Source: Wolfiporia cocos (lineage: Eukaryota; Basidiomycota; Agaricomycetes; Polyporales; Phaeolaceae). From it: 64,000 nucleotides of DNA. Each line of letters opens with the position of its first letter. The stretch's first letter is position 1. Shown in pieces: positions 41,901-51,870 of the stretch. The DNA lies in NCBI GenBank assembly GCA_029448655.1, contig JACCLO010000014.1:124001-188000 (forward strand). The letters run 5' to 3'. The position numbers were made by a program, and so were the translations under genes. The notes beneath the pieces were generated by a model, which did not search any database, was not told the DNA's origin, and worked only from the letters and a program-made list of their open reading frames with translations.

Positions 41901-44041
41901 GAGTCGGAAAGTATGACTCCATGATGGTGATTGTCGACCATGGCCTATCCAAGGCCATCTCTCTCACCCCATGCGACAAGACGATCACTAGCGAAGGGGC
42001 GGCAGAGATATTTCACCGGAAAATCTACTCGCTATATGGCATCCCCTGAAAGATCATTTCAGACAGAGGACTGCAGTTTGCATCAAAGCTTTTCAAGGAA
42101 TTATGCAAGCTGCAGGGAACAGAATCAGCGATGAGTACGGTGTACCATCCACAGACCGACGGACAGACAGAAAGAATGAATCAACAGATCGAAGTATACC
42201 TTCGCATCTATTGCATGAACGACCCTTTCCAGTGGGTAAAACGACTACCTGACGTCGAATTTGCACATAACACAAGGCGAACTGAAAATCGACCTGCGCC
42301 ACTTGAAATAATCTTGGGATACACCCCAAGAGGATTTCCAGACTACGACAGAGTAGGAAACGTCCCGGCAGCTGTCGACAGGATCAAGAAGATCAAAGAG
42401 GCACGAAAGATGGCATTCACCGCACATGAATTAGCCCAGAAAAGAATGGCAGGGCGGTTCCTCAGAGAACTGCCAAAGCTTGAGAAAGGGGATAAGGTCT
42501 GGCTCGACGCCAAGAACCTAATGATCCCCTACGAATCGAACAAACTGGCACCAAAAAGAGAAGGACCCTTCACCATCACAGAAAAGATGGGACCCACGAC
42601 ATACCGGCTGCAGTTACCGGCAAACTGGAAGATTCATCCGGTCTTCCACGCTGCCTTACTGAAACCATTCAACGAAACAAGGGTACACGGACCCAATTAC
42701 CTACGGCCGCCACCTGATATCATCAAGGGACAAGAAGAATACGAAGTCGAAGCCATCTTGGCTGACAGATGGCAAAGAAAGAAGCATCAATACTTCGTCA
42801 AGTGGAAAGGCTATGCCACGGCCGACAACTCATGGGAAGATGAGGCGAACTTGGAGCATTCCAGGGAGCTGATAAAAGACTACCACAGGACGAGAGTCAG
42901 GACAACCCCGACACTCGAAAACAGGACAGTAATAGTATGTCGACGACTCGCCACCAGCTCCCCCGCCGTACCACGACCCCCGGCGACGCAGATCGTCGAG
43001 AAGGCCGACCGCGAGGTACGCCACCAAGAAGGTACTCCCCCCAGCATCTGCAGATTAGACACACCCTCCTCTGGTACAGGGCCGAGGGACCTTTTGCTGG
43101 CCGAGCCAATGGCTGGTCGGCCCTCTTCGACATCGCGCAGGACCTCACCCACGTTTACAGCTCGTACCAGAACATCACCAAGGACCTCGTCCGAATGGAG
43201 GGGCAGATCAGAGTGCAGAGAGAGGGACTCGAGCTACTCACCGACAGACTTATCGACCGATTGGCCGCCACTACGACGGCCCGACTACGACACGCGCTCA
43301 ACGACTTCGAGGATCGCGAGCACGTTGCTCCCAATCAACCCGAATACACACCGCGACCCGCCCGCTTTTTCACCCCCGACGAACGACGCCGAGTTGCAAG
43401 GCCGTTTGATTTTATGGAGGGCGATAGAGTATTATTTCCGTTGCCTACCGAGACTCAGAGGGCCCGCCGAACAGGAGTTAGAGACCCGACGCCACGTATT
43501 TCTGGTATGGGAGGCAACGGGAGACGTGAACCACCTGCACGCCCGACGAGCCCTAGGGCTACCCCAGCGCGACAACAAAGAGCGAATAGCACACCGCCTA
43601 TTCGACGATCTCCTTCGGTGCAGAGTATTACCCGCGAGGAGTTTGAGCGAGGTGCGAGGGAGCACGAACGAGACACCGCCTCCCTACCAACATGGGCCGC
43701 ACGAAACCTCCACCGAGCCGCACACCACTGGAGGTACCAACATAACGAATACCTCCGCGATATCCCTTCCCTCCGGGTACCAGCGAGGCCCTCACCCGAG
43801 CAGCCGTGTCGACAATGTGGTTCCGCTAACCACTGGATCCTCGACTGCCCCGATTATATTTGCAGAACTTGTGGGCTCAATCAACCAGGTCATCGACAGA
43901 ATGAATGCCGCCAACACTTTGTATGGCGAACTCCTACGACCCCGTCCCTCAGCGGGAACGGCGACATCTACAACGAACAGGACGCCGAGGCACTCTGAAG
44001 AGGGGAACTTGGAAAATTCGTCGAGGCCGACGAATGCTTAG
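38901..44041 (+). pseudogene. A1 Pol: protease, dUTPase, RT, RNase H, integrase, chromodomain, tail
   Basis: The frame is open from before the gag stop. Protease shows ALIDSGAMSNLIH (about 39015). dUTPase (39385-39790) has AAGYDLYA, RSGNTLRHG, AGIIDSDYRGDVG, PGMQIAQIIF and RGEKGFGSTD; motif 2 reads GRSGN rather than RSGL. RT has VYMDDILIFS, RNase H LETDASQ, integrase GHPGIWGT...CAICQQMK, SVDFVTDLP and YHPQTDGQTERMNQQ. The chromodomain is near 42740-42870 (EYEVEAILADRW, QYFVKWKGY). A tail of about 330 residues ends at 44041. Stops at 39902, 40285 and 42047 interrupt it; the last two replace Arg (CGA/AGG) codons of D by TGA. Confidence 0.9.
42937..43998 (+). CDS. A1 overlapping ORF3, two zinc knuckles
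   Basis: The 353-aa frame starts at ATG 42937 (MSTTRHQLPRR) in the -1 frame relative to the pol tail and stays open to TGA at 43998, 43 nt before the pol end. The N-half has a conserved HLQIRHTLLWYRAEG, a Trp-rich helix and a coiled-coil-prone segment (VYSSYQNITKDLVRMEGQIR, LLTDRLIDRL). A basic Arg/Pro linker follows, then SITREEFERGAREHERD and WAARNLHRAAHHWRY. Last are two zinc knuckles at about residues 290-325: CRQCGSANHWILDC (CX2CX4HX4C) and CRTCGLNQPGHRQNEC (CX2CX6HX4C). This looks like a nucleic-acid-binding accessory protein. No described family comes to mind. How it is translated (spliced RNA, frameshift, internal start) cannot be read here. Confidence 0.65.
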   Translation: MSTTRHQLPRRTTTPGDADRREGRPRGTPPRRYSPQHLQIRHTLLWYRAEGPFAGRANGWSALFDIAQDLTHVYSSYQNITKDLVRMEGQIRVQREGLELLTDRLIDRLAATTTARLRHALNDFEDREHVAPNQPEYTPRPARFFTPDERRRVARPFDFMEGDRVLFPLPTETQRARRTGVRDPTPRISGMGGNGRREPPARPTSPRATPARQQRANSTPPIRRSPSVQSITREEFERGAREHERDTASLPTWAARNLHRAAHHWRYQHNEYLRDIPSLRVPARPSPEQPCRQCGSANHWILDCPDYICRTCGLNQPGHRQNECRQHFVWRTPTTPSLSGNGDIYNEQDAEAL

Positions 44042-44050
44042 GGAGGGGCT
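44038..44050 (+). promoter_or_regulatory. Polypurine tract of A1
   Basis: TTAGGGAGGGGCTG lies directly before the 3' LTR; purine tracts at this place prime plus-strand synthesis. D has the equivalent AGGAGGGGGG at 63731-63740. Confidence 0.6.
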
Positions 44051-44052
44051 GA

Positions 44053-44759
44053 TGTTACGGTTATTTTGATTTTTCGAATATCGACAGAACTCACCACTGG
44101 GCGAATACGATACAGGGACTTGTTGCGCAACCAACTCCCCTGGCCACTCGTGATCTTACTGGGCGCATCCCCAGTTGTACTAGTCCGTAGGGCTCGTTTC
44201 ATCTTTGGCAGATCCAACCCTGCCACCGTTTCACGTTCATCGTTTATTAGCTGATAGATGGCGTTCAACCGCCATCATCCCTATCCATCGTCTCAGATAT
44301 ATCACTCCATACTTATCAAACGTTTGGGACTATAGCGTAGATAGTATCGGTGGCATCTGGGACAGACTTGACCCCTGAAACCTAGCGTAGTATAAAACGC
44401 ATGTATTTACCGTCGAGGCTCTTCAGCTCGACCTTGTTGTACAAACAAGAAGTCTTATACTCGTTCTCAAACGTAGGAAACTACGCTCAGTATTTCTCAC
44501 TCGAGCAATCGAACGACTAAGTCCTCAAAGTGCACACTGACTTCTCGGACTTAGGCGGGTCTTATATTCTATTCGACTCGCACTTGAACAGATTATATCC
44601 TCTAACGCGCATTGGATATTAACCGATCTCCTAAGGACTTCACTTAGGACCCGAAGGCATCTAACGAGTATTTGCCTTGCATACGGCGACGTGCCTACGT
44701 GCAGAAGAACGATCTATATTCGCGACTCGAATATACGAACGGGTATTCGACCCGTAACA
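44053..44759 (+). repeat. 3' LTR of A1
   Basis: 707 bp, TGTTACGG...CCGTAACA. TATAAA lies at 44391-44396 and the predicted RNA start at 44425 within TTCAGCTC. The RNA start is followed by the self-primer AGCTCGACCTT. The LTR ends with several GAATAT/ATATTC inverted pairs. Confidence 0.9.
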
Positions 44760-45533
44760 TGAGGTGCATCCATGCTTATAAGCTCCATAGCAGACCAATA
44801 TAATTGGCAAAGCACTTGAGTATGTTTACCACGCATCAGAGGTTGTAGCAACTTATACCTACTCTGATTATGAGTTGGCGCTAGGCTCAAGTCTCAAACT
44901 CACCCTCCAAGCAAGGAACAACTGTCACTCAATATAGAGGCTGAGTGGCAAGACCACCCTGGGCCCTCAGAGCTAACTGGGGTGAGGCGGGCAGAAGAAC
45001 GCCAAGTTCAGAATGGAGTCTGAACCCAACACTCATCCCCCTATATATATTATCGTAGTGTATGCGTATGTTATGTTCTGTGTGTAGGTATTAGGCCAGT
45101 AATGGCCATGATGAGGCTAAGCTAAGACTACGTAGGGAACTACCTACTAGTCTGCATAAAGTCTATATGTTATTAGTAACACATCCATACTGTCGGTGTG
45201 GGAAGTGTACTGCGGCGTGTGTTGTGGGTGCTGATCTATGTGAAATATGATAGAAGCCGCTGCTTTGGAATGTGAAGAGTGATATCACCTTTTTGCTCAT
45301 GACACTGAGATGGTGTACTGAGCATGCTGGTGGTTTGGGTATCAAGAATTGCTGCTATCTTGCATCACACTGCTGTGACAACATCATGGATTGCTTGCTT
45401 CATTCTCAGTGTCTCGGAGCTCATCATTTTAATGACCTGGAATAGCCGTCAGCAGAATTGCTTTGATGTGTATGGATTTGCCTCACCCTGAGAATAGGAA
45501 TACTTTAGTGAGGATGTAGGTAGTGTTACGGAT
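44760..45533. other. Spacer between A1 and E, no gene seen
   Basis: There is no supported coding frame. A short stretch near 44985 (AGAAGAACGCCAAGTTCAGA) is an inverted match to part of the solo LTR at 45856-46726 (near 46255), so this may be the remains of a further LTR. Confidence 0.4.
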
Positions 45534-46939
45534 CGAATATCCATTCAGCTGAATTAACTAAGTTGAGTTACTCAGCATATCAAGTAGCACACTACTTGTC
45601 AGACTCAGCAGAGTCAGAGTGTCAATATACAAGCTGCAGGCTTAATTGCTTAAGCCCTTGAGAATGAGTATAAGATCCTTGTAATTCAACAAGGTTGAGC
45701 TGAGGAACCCGATCGGTATTTACATCAGGTTATATACTGCGATCCTATACCTGGGGTCATAGTGTCCTTGGTACTGCTACCACTAAGCAAGGCTAGCATA
45801 TTAAGATAACAAATATGAAGTGTTGTGGTTGAGCACAACAAGGGATGAAACATAGTGTCGCGTACCAGCGACGTCTCAACTAACACCCTGCCCAATACAC
45901 CTCCAACCTCTAACGTCCCAAGCCTCCGGGCCCAATGTGTCATGGGCAAAAGCTTTCCCTAACGACAACGAACCTGATCCGGTCCCCCGAGTCCCCAAGC
46001 CCAGCCAAGCCCAGATCATACCTTGGAAGGAGCCAGACAACGTATAAATAACGACATAGGGCCCGGTTCCCACACGGCCACGATGACCGCTACGTATTTG
46101 ATATATCCTACACTTCTATGTTTCAGAGTCTGGCTTAGACCCCTACCTTAGTCTTGCACCAGACTCCCTAGTTACCATATACAGTCATTATAGTACAAAC
46201 ATGTACAAACAGCCTGATAGTATAATAGCAGGCCTCGTTCAGCTGGTAACCCCAGTCTGAACTTGGCGTTCATCCACTTCGCTCCCCTCAGTTCGCTCTA
46301 AGGTTTTAGTGGCCTTGTCACAATGCATTACCGAAGGTTGATGGAGACGAGGTAGTCGAGGTCACAGACTAGCGGTCTTGTGTAGCACAGCAGAGAGGTA
46401 CTGAGTAAGGGGGCCTAAGCCCCATGAACAGATTGCAAAGTCTGAGGTAAATGCCTCAGACTGTCAAGCTTAAGTACATCTAGGTGACGCTCTAATCCTA
46501 AGTAGATACCCTTGCCCTAAAGTGACGTGGCCTGTGCGCACGCGCCTACTAGCCAAGACCTAGAACTATTAAGTAAGCGATGATGTAAGTAAGGGTAGCC
46601 GCGCGCTAGCTACTATGTAAGTCATGTGCACTAAAGAAGTAAGTCACATGGTTGATATACCCAGGAGTCGAGGGTTCGACTCCCGGCATAAGCGTAAAGA
46701 AAATATGTCAAACTAAAGTTGTGACACATAGGGTCTTGTGGTTAGACACATGATATCAACTAGAACCTGATACGCAGCGAGACTAAGGGCGTAGGGCTGT
46801 TATACATGAAATGAGGGTCACCGGTTGAGTGGAGACCCGTAGAAATAAAGCACACAATGGAGCGGTTGAATGCTAAGTCCCCTCTCCCAGTAGGGCATCA
46901 GATAATAGAGCTTTGAGTGTATTCATACAGACCGTAACA
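45534..46939 (-). repeat. 3' LTR of E (split by a solo LTR)
   Basis: It is a family-B LTR, TGTTACGG...CCGTAACA, interrupted at 45856-46726. A polypurine tract (AGGAGGGGGGTGA type) precedes it on the minus strand, near 46940-46952. Confidence 0.85.
45856..46726 (-). mobile_element. Solo LTR (TGTCACAA family), target duplication CATAG
   Basis: The plus strand reads TGTCGCGTACC...AGTTGTGACA, with CATAG at 45851-45855 and 46727-46731. It carries the hairpin AGTCTGAGG-loop-CCTCAGACT (46439-46462). A GGGTTCGACTCCCGG motif near 46690 looks like a tRNA T-arm, but no other tRNA parts are visible. Confidence 0.8.
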
Positions 46940-47856
46940 TCACCCCCCTCCTAAGGCTTCATCACCCTTGATGAAATCCAAGCATCAGGGCCACTCAAAG
47001 GGCCTCGGGGTCAGGGTCATTATATCCTGCATCTCCATTGGGGAGAGGAGGCGTGGGCGGAGGGATCCAGAGCTGGTAGGACACACACTCGCCTTGACGA
47101 TGCCCTGGCTGGGATATATGGCACGTGGGGCAACAATAGTCAGGGCAGTTGAGGACCCAGTGGTAGGGGCTTCCACAGCATCGACGGGGTTTGGTTTTGG
47201 GTGGTCAAGGCAGGGATCGTGCTGAGGGGACGTTGCGGAGGTAGCTGCCAGACTCGTACCACTGATGGTGGTGGTGGACCCATATATGCTCTCAGAGCCA
47301 ACGGGGTAGGCTGAGGAGGGGGTCATCCCACCCAGGGTTGCTCCGCTCCCACTCCTCTCGGCTGATGATCTTAACTGATGGAGATCGTTGACTAACCTCG
47401 TTGTTAGCTGGGGCAGTGGGCGGCAGGGAGGTAGGCCGAGCACTGCTTGTCTCATTCGAATTGGGCATCGTTTGTGGCTTCATGAATGAGGAGCAGCACC
47501 CTCTGGTTCTCGGCATCGAGACCTGTTGGGGGTGGTCTCATGGTGAGGTACCAAAGAGCAGTATTCCATAAAATTGTACGGTTCTGTAATTTGAGCCAGT
47601 TCATTGTCCTCGAGTAGCCAGGAGGGCAAGGGGGGAAGTGGGCTTCACTGATGGGGGGAGTGACGTGGGCCCTCTTCGAGCTCATTGAATTCCTGCCGGA
47701 TCCACGAGGGCACTACTGCCCCGTGGTCAATCCACTGCTCGATATTCCTCCTGAGCTACTGCCTTTGCAAGAGGACTGTCCATTCGAGTTGGACAATACG
47801 TTCTGTGACATCTTGGTATTCATCAAAGATGGCGGTGAGCTCCTGAACGAGCTCAA

Positions 47857-48990
47857 TGACACAGATACTCTGTTACGGGTCGAATACCCGTTCGTATATA
47901 TTCGAGTTGCGAATATAGATCGTTCTTCTGCACGTAGGCGTGTTGCCGTATGCAAGGCAAATACTCGTTAGATGCCTTCAGGTCCTAAGTGAAGTCCTTA
48001 GGAGATCGGTTAATATCCAATACGCGTTAGAGGATATAATCTGTTCAAGTGCGAGTCTGATAGAATATAAGACTCGCCTAAGTCCGAGAAGTCAGTGTGC
48101 ACTTCGAGGACTTAGTCGTTCGGTTGCTCGAGTGAGAAATACTGAGCGTAGTTTCCTACGTTCGAGAACGAGTATAAGACTTCTTGTTTGTACAACAAGG
48201 TCGAGCTGAAGAGCCTCGTTAATAAGTACATGAGCTTTTATACTACACTAGGTTTTAGGGGTCAAGTTCGTCCCAGATGTCACCGCTACTATCTACGCTA
48301 TAGTACCAAACGTTTGATAAGTATGTAGTGATATATCCAAAACGATAGATAGGAATGAGGATGGCGGTTGAACGCCATCTGTCAGCTAATAAATGATAAA
48401 CATGAAACGAGGACAGAGTTGGATCTGTCAGAGTTGAAACACGCCCTATCTGCTAGTACAACTGGGGATACGCCCAGTAGCGTCACGAGTAGCCAGGGGG
48501 TTGGTTGCGCAACAAGTCCCTGTATCGTATTCGCCCGGTGGTGAGTTCTGTTGATATCGAAAAATCAAAATAACCGTAACATACTCACTGTGTCATCCCA
48601 TACGCAGTCACCAACATGCCTTCTACTAGGGATAATCACTGAGGTTTTCATAGCACCGGCCCAGCGAGGTCGCATAGTCATGGACACAGTCGAGCATGCA
48701 TGAGATAGAGTAAAAGGGGGACTAGCCCCAAGTCGACAATGTTCAGCATGAGGTTGTAAGACCTCATGCTCTGGCTTATATACATGTTCAGCACAGCGTG
48801 TAACTAAATGACTACCCTAAACTTCGGGTCCGTGCACTACGGTGTCATGTGAGTAGTCACGTGCTATGCTTACATAATCTAGAGCATGACCATCAAGTAA
48901 AATAGGTATGATGATAAGTAAATACCATGCTAATTCAACCAATAAAGTCATGTGCCCATCGGCACACCCATGTTGCAGAAATCTGTGACA
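47857..48990 (-). mobile_element. Solo LTR (TGTCACAG family), target duplication CTCAA, itself interrupted
   Basis: The plus strand reads TGACACAGATACTC...AATCTGTGACA, with CTCAA at 47852-47856 and 48991-48995. A family-A solo LTR (47871-48581) sits 14 bp from its edge. Without that insert it is about 420 bp, like the copy at 13321. The hairpin AGCATGAGGT-loop-ACCTCATGCT lies at 48745-48770. Confidence 0.85.
47871..48581 (-). mobile_element. Solo LTR of family A, target duplication TACTC
   Basis: 711 bp, TGTTACGG...CCGTAACA, flanked by TACTC (47866-47870, 48582-48586). This is the innermost of three nesting levels (family-A LTR in a TGTCACAG LTR in element E). Confidence 0.9.
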
Positions 48991-49661
48991 CTCAAATCAA
49001 TTGGTTCAGGGGGTCGGATGACCTCCGGGGGGGATATCAGATCTATGTCAGGTGAGTGCATGCCATGTGTGGAGATGGGCTTCCTCAGAGCACCCATAGG
49101 ACCTGCCTGTCTGGTAGCCCATCTGGATGGCAAGCGACCGTCACAGCATCAGGGCTGTTGGACGAGCGGATGGGTTGGAAGTAGGCTGAGGCAACGATAT
49201 ACTGTTTCTTCGACCTGATGGGTCTCAGCTTGCCTCCATCAGCTTCTGTACTCCCTCAGGAGCTCAGGGGAATTCTTCAGGTTCGCCTTGTCCTCCCAGG
49301 AGATGTCAGCAGATGGGTAACCCTTCCAGTGGACAAGGTACTGTTTCTTCCCTTGATGCTGCCTTTGGTTCAGGATGGATTTGACTTCATATTTGGCCTG
49401 GCCACTGACTAAGTCCGGGGGTGGCTTCGTATGATTGGGCCCATGCATCTTCGTCTCGTTGAATGGCTTCAGTAGCGAGGCGTGGAAGACCGGATGTATC
49501 TTCCATCGGGGTGGTAGGGCCAGTCAGTCCATCACACTCCCAAGTTTTTCGCTAATAATGAATGGCCCCTCCCTTCTTGGTGTGAGCTTCCATGATTCAT
49601 ATGGAAGATGGAAGTTTTTGGCATCAAGCCAGACCTTGTCTCCTTTGTCAAACTTGGGCAG

Positions 49662-50352
49662 TGTCACAAGAAAGTGACTACGTAAGTACACCTTTCGTTT
49701 CATGGCTAAACCCATAGATTATGGGTCCTAAGGCACCCCCTTAAAGCCCTTAAGGCTAGTAGCCACCTCCGCGCCCCTTACCGGACGCGTAGGGCCTTAG
49801 ATACACGGTCGTAGGTAGACACGTGATCATAATGCGTAGGCAGGTGACCGCGTAGCAGCACCTGATCTATAATGACTAGCGCCTGGCCTCTACAGCAGTG
49901 CCAGGGGGCATATGAGTTCACAGGGTCCCAGAACCTGGGCCCTGGATATTTAGTATACCCTGCTAGGCCCTTATGGCTTAGCAGCTTTGGTTGCTATAGG
50001 CCAGGCTTGATGCCAGGCCCTTCCCCAGTCCGCGCCCCAGTCCCCCTTAGGCCTGTAGGGCGCACTGACCATATCTTTAGGGTAGGTAGTTACTACGTAG
50101 TTACCCTTGACCCTCATGTATATATACTAGGCTGGTGGACGCTAGGTCCCCAGCTTTAGTCTTAATCATCTAGGGCTGAATAAGCCCCTTGCCAGTACTC
50201 CTGCGTGATAGCCCACTACTGCTTACCTGGTTACCCCTAGTAAGGCGGCCTCTGCTACAACGACGTAGCACGCCCTTGTAGTTCTACCCTTGTGCCGACT
50301 AGGCCAAGGGTACAGTTTAGGGTTCCCTCACCCTGTGAGTCGTCTTGTGACA
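49662..50352 (+). mobile_element. Solo LTR (TGTCACAA family), target duplication GGCAG
   Basis: TGTCACAAGAAAG...GTCTTGTGACA with GGCAG at 49657-49661 and 50353-50357. It resembles the LTR at 11379-12018. ATGTATATATAC is followed by a hairpin with one mismatch (50131-50154). It splits the E integrase after the residues corresponding to GRFLCDLP. Confidence 0.85.
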
Positions 50353-51330
50353 GGCAGGTCACACAAGAATCTTCCCACCATGCACTTCTGGGCTAGCTTG
50401 TGAGCAGCAATGGCCTTTTCTCGGGCTTCTTGGGTGCTCTTTAATTGCTCCTTAGCGGCGGGCACCAACACCAGGTTATCTTCTTCAGGCAGCCCCTGTG
50501 GGATGTATCCCATGATGATCTCAGTGGGGGCAAGTCCTTTTTTGGTACATTGTGTGTTATGGGTGAATTCTACGTCTGGGAGTCTGGTCGCCCAGAGTCG
50601 GGGATCATTCATACAATAGATGCATAAGTAGACTTCGATCTGTTGGTTCATCCGTTTGGTCTGCCCATCGGTTTGTGGGTGGTAAGCCATGCTTAGGGCA
50701 GATTCAATACCCAGATCTTACAGAGGCCTTGGAAATGCCTTGACGCAAATTGAGGGCCTCAGTCCGATATGATCTTTCGAGGAAGGCTGTACTTCGAATA
50801 GATTTGTTGATGGAATATATCGGTGGCCCCTTCGCTGGTAATGGTTTTGTTACATGGGGTCAGTGAGATTGCTTTGGATAATCCATGGTCAATGATCACT
50901 ATGATCGAATCGTATTTTCCTACTTGAGGGAGGTCCGTGATGAAGTCTACCAAACATTGAGAAAAGGGGAGTGCATTCCTCTTGGTCAGGATTGGCTGCA
51001 GTGGGGTTTTGTCAGGCTTCAATCAGGTTTCATTTGCTGGCAGATGGCACACCTCTTGACATATTCTGCTATGGTTTTCCTCAGGTTGGGCCACCAGAAG
51101 TACTCCTGCACTTTCAGGATTGTCCCCCAGATTCCGGGGTGCCCTGCTACAATTGGGTCATGGTACCTGGAAATGACATCTCTTTGCAGGCCAGGGTCCC
51201 TCGGCACATACATGCGACCCTTGTACAACAGGACCCCTTTGCTGTACTGCCAGTCTTCCATTACTGTCCTTAAAGGGGGTGGCTTTCCCTGTTCTACTGC
51301 GCAGAGCCCCTGTTCTGCAACGGGATCGAA

Positions 51331-51870
51331 TGTTATGGTCTGTACGAATATACTCGAAGCTCTATTATCTGATGCCCTACTGGGAGAGGGGACTTAGCAT
51401 TCAACCGCTCCATTGTGCGCTTTATTTCTAGGGGTCTCCACTCAACCGGTGACCCTTGTTTCATGTGTAACAGCCCTATGCCCTTAGTCTCGCTGCATAT
51501 CAGGTTCTAGTTGATATCATGTGTCTAACCACAAGACCCTAGGTTTCATCCCTTGTTGTGCTCAACCACAACACTTCATATTTGTTATCTTAATATGCTA
51601 GCCTTACTTAGTGGTAGCAGTACCAAGGACACTATGACCCCAGGTATAGGATCGCAGTATATAACCTGATGTAAATACCGATCGGGTTCCTCAGCTCAAC
51701 CTTGTTGAATTACAAGGATCTCATACTCGTTCTCAAGGGCTTAAGCAATTAAGCCTGCAGCTTGTATATTGACACTCTGACTCTGCTGAGTCTGACAAGT
51801 AGTGTGCTACTTGATACACTGAGTAACTCAACTTAGTTAATTCAGCTGAACAGATATTCGATCCGTAACA
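51331..51870 (+). mobile_element. Solo LTR of family B, target duplication TCGAA / TTGAA
   Basis: 540 bp, TGTTATGG...CCGTAACA. The flanks are TCGAA (51326-51330) and TTGAA (51871-51875), which differ only by a CpG to TpG change. It interrupts E between RNase H and the integrase zinc domain. Confidence 0.85.

Larger units (their letters stand above)
35418..44759 (+). mobile_element. Chromovirus 'A1', near-complete Ty3/gypsy element
   Basis: Two LTRs (35418-37006 with a nested solo LTR; 44053-44759) flank gag, pol and the overlapping ORF3. Pol carries protease, dUTPase, RT, RNase H, integrase and chromodomain. Both LTRs end TGTTACGG...CCGTAACA. The 5 bp next to each end (GAGAA; TGAGG) do not match, so a target duplication is not seen. 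Three nonsense codons in pol make it non-autonomous at present. Confidence 0.9.

Noticed and set aside
46680..46705. Possible tRNA gene because of GGGTTCGACTCCCGG
   Set aside because: Only a T-arm-like hairpin is present. No D-arm, anticodon stem or acceptor pairing could be found around it; it lies within a solo LTR.
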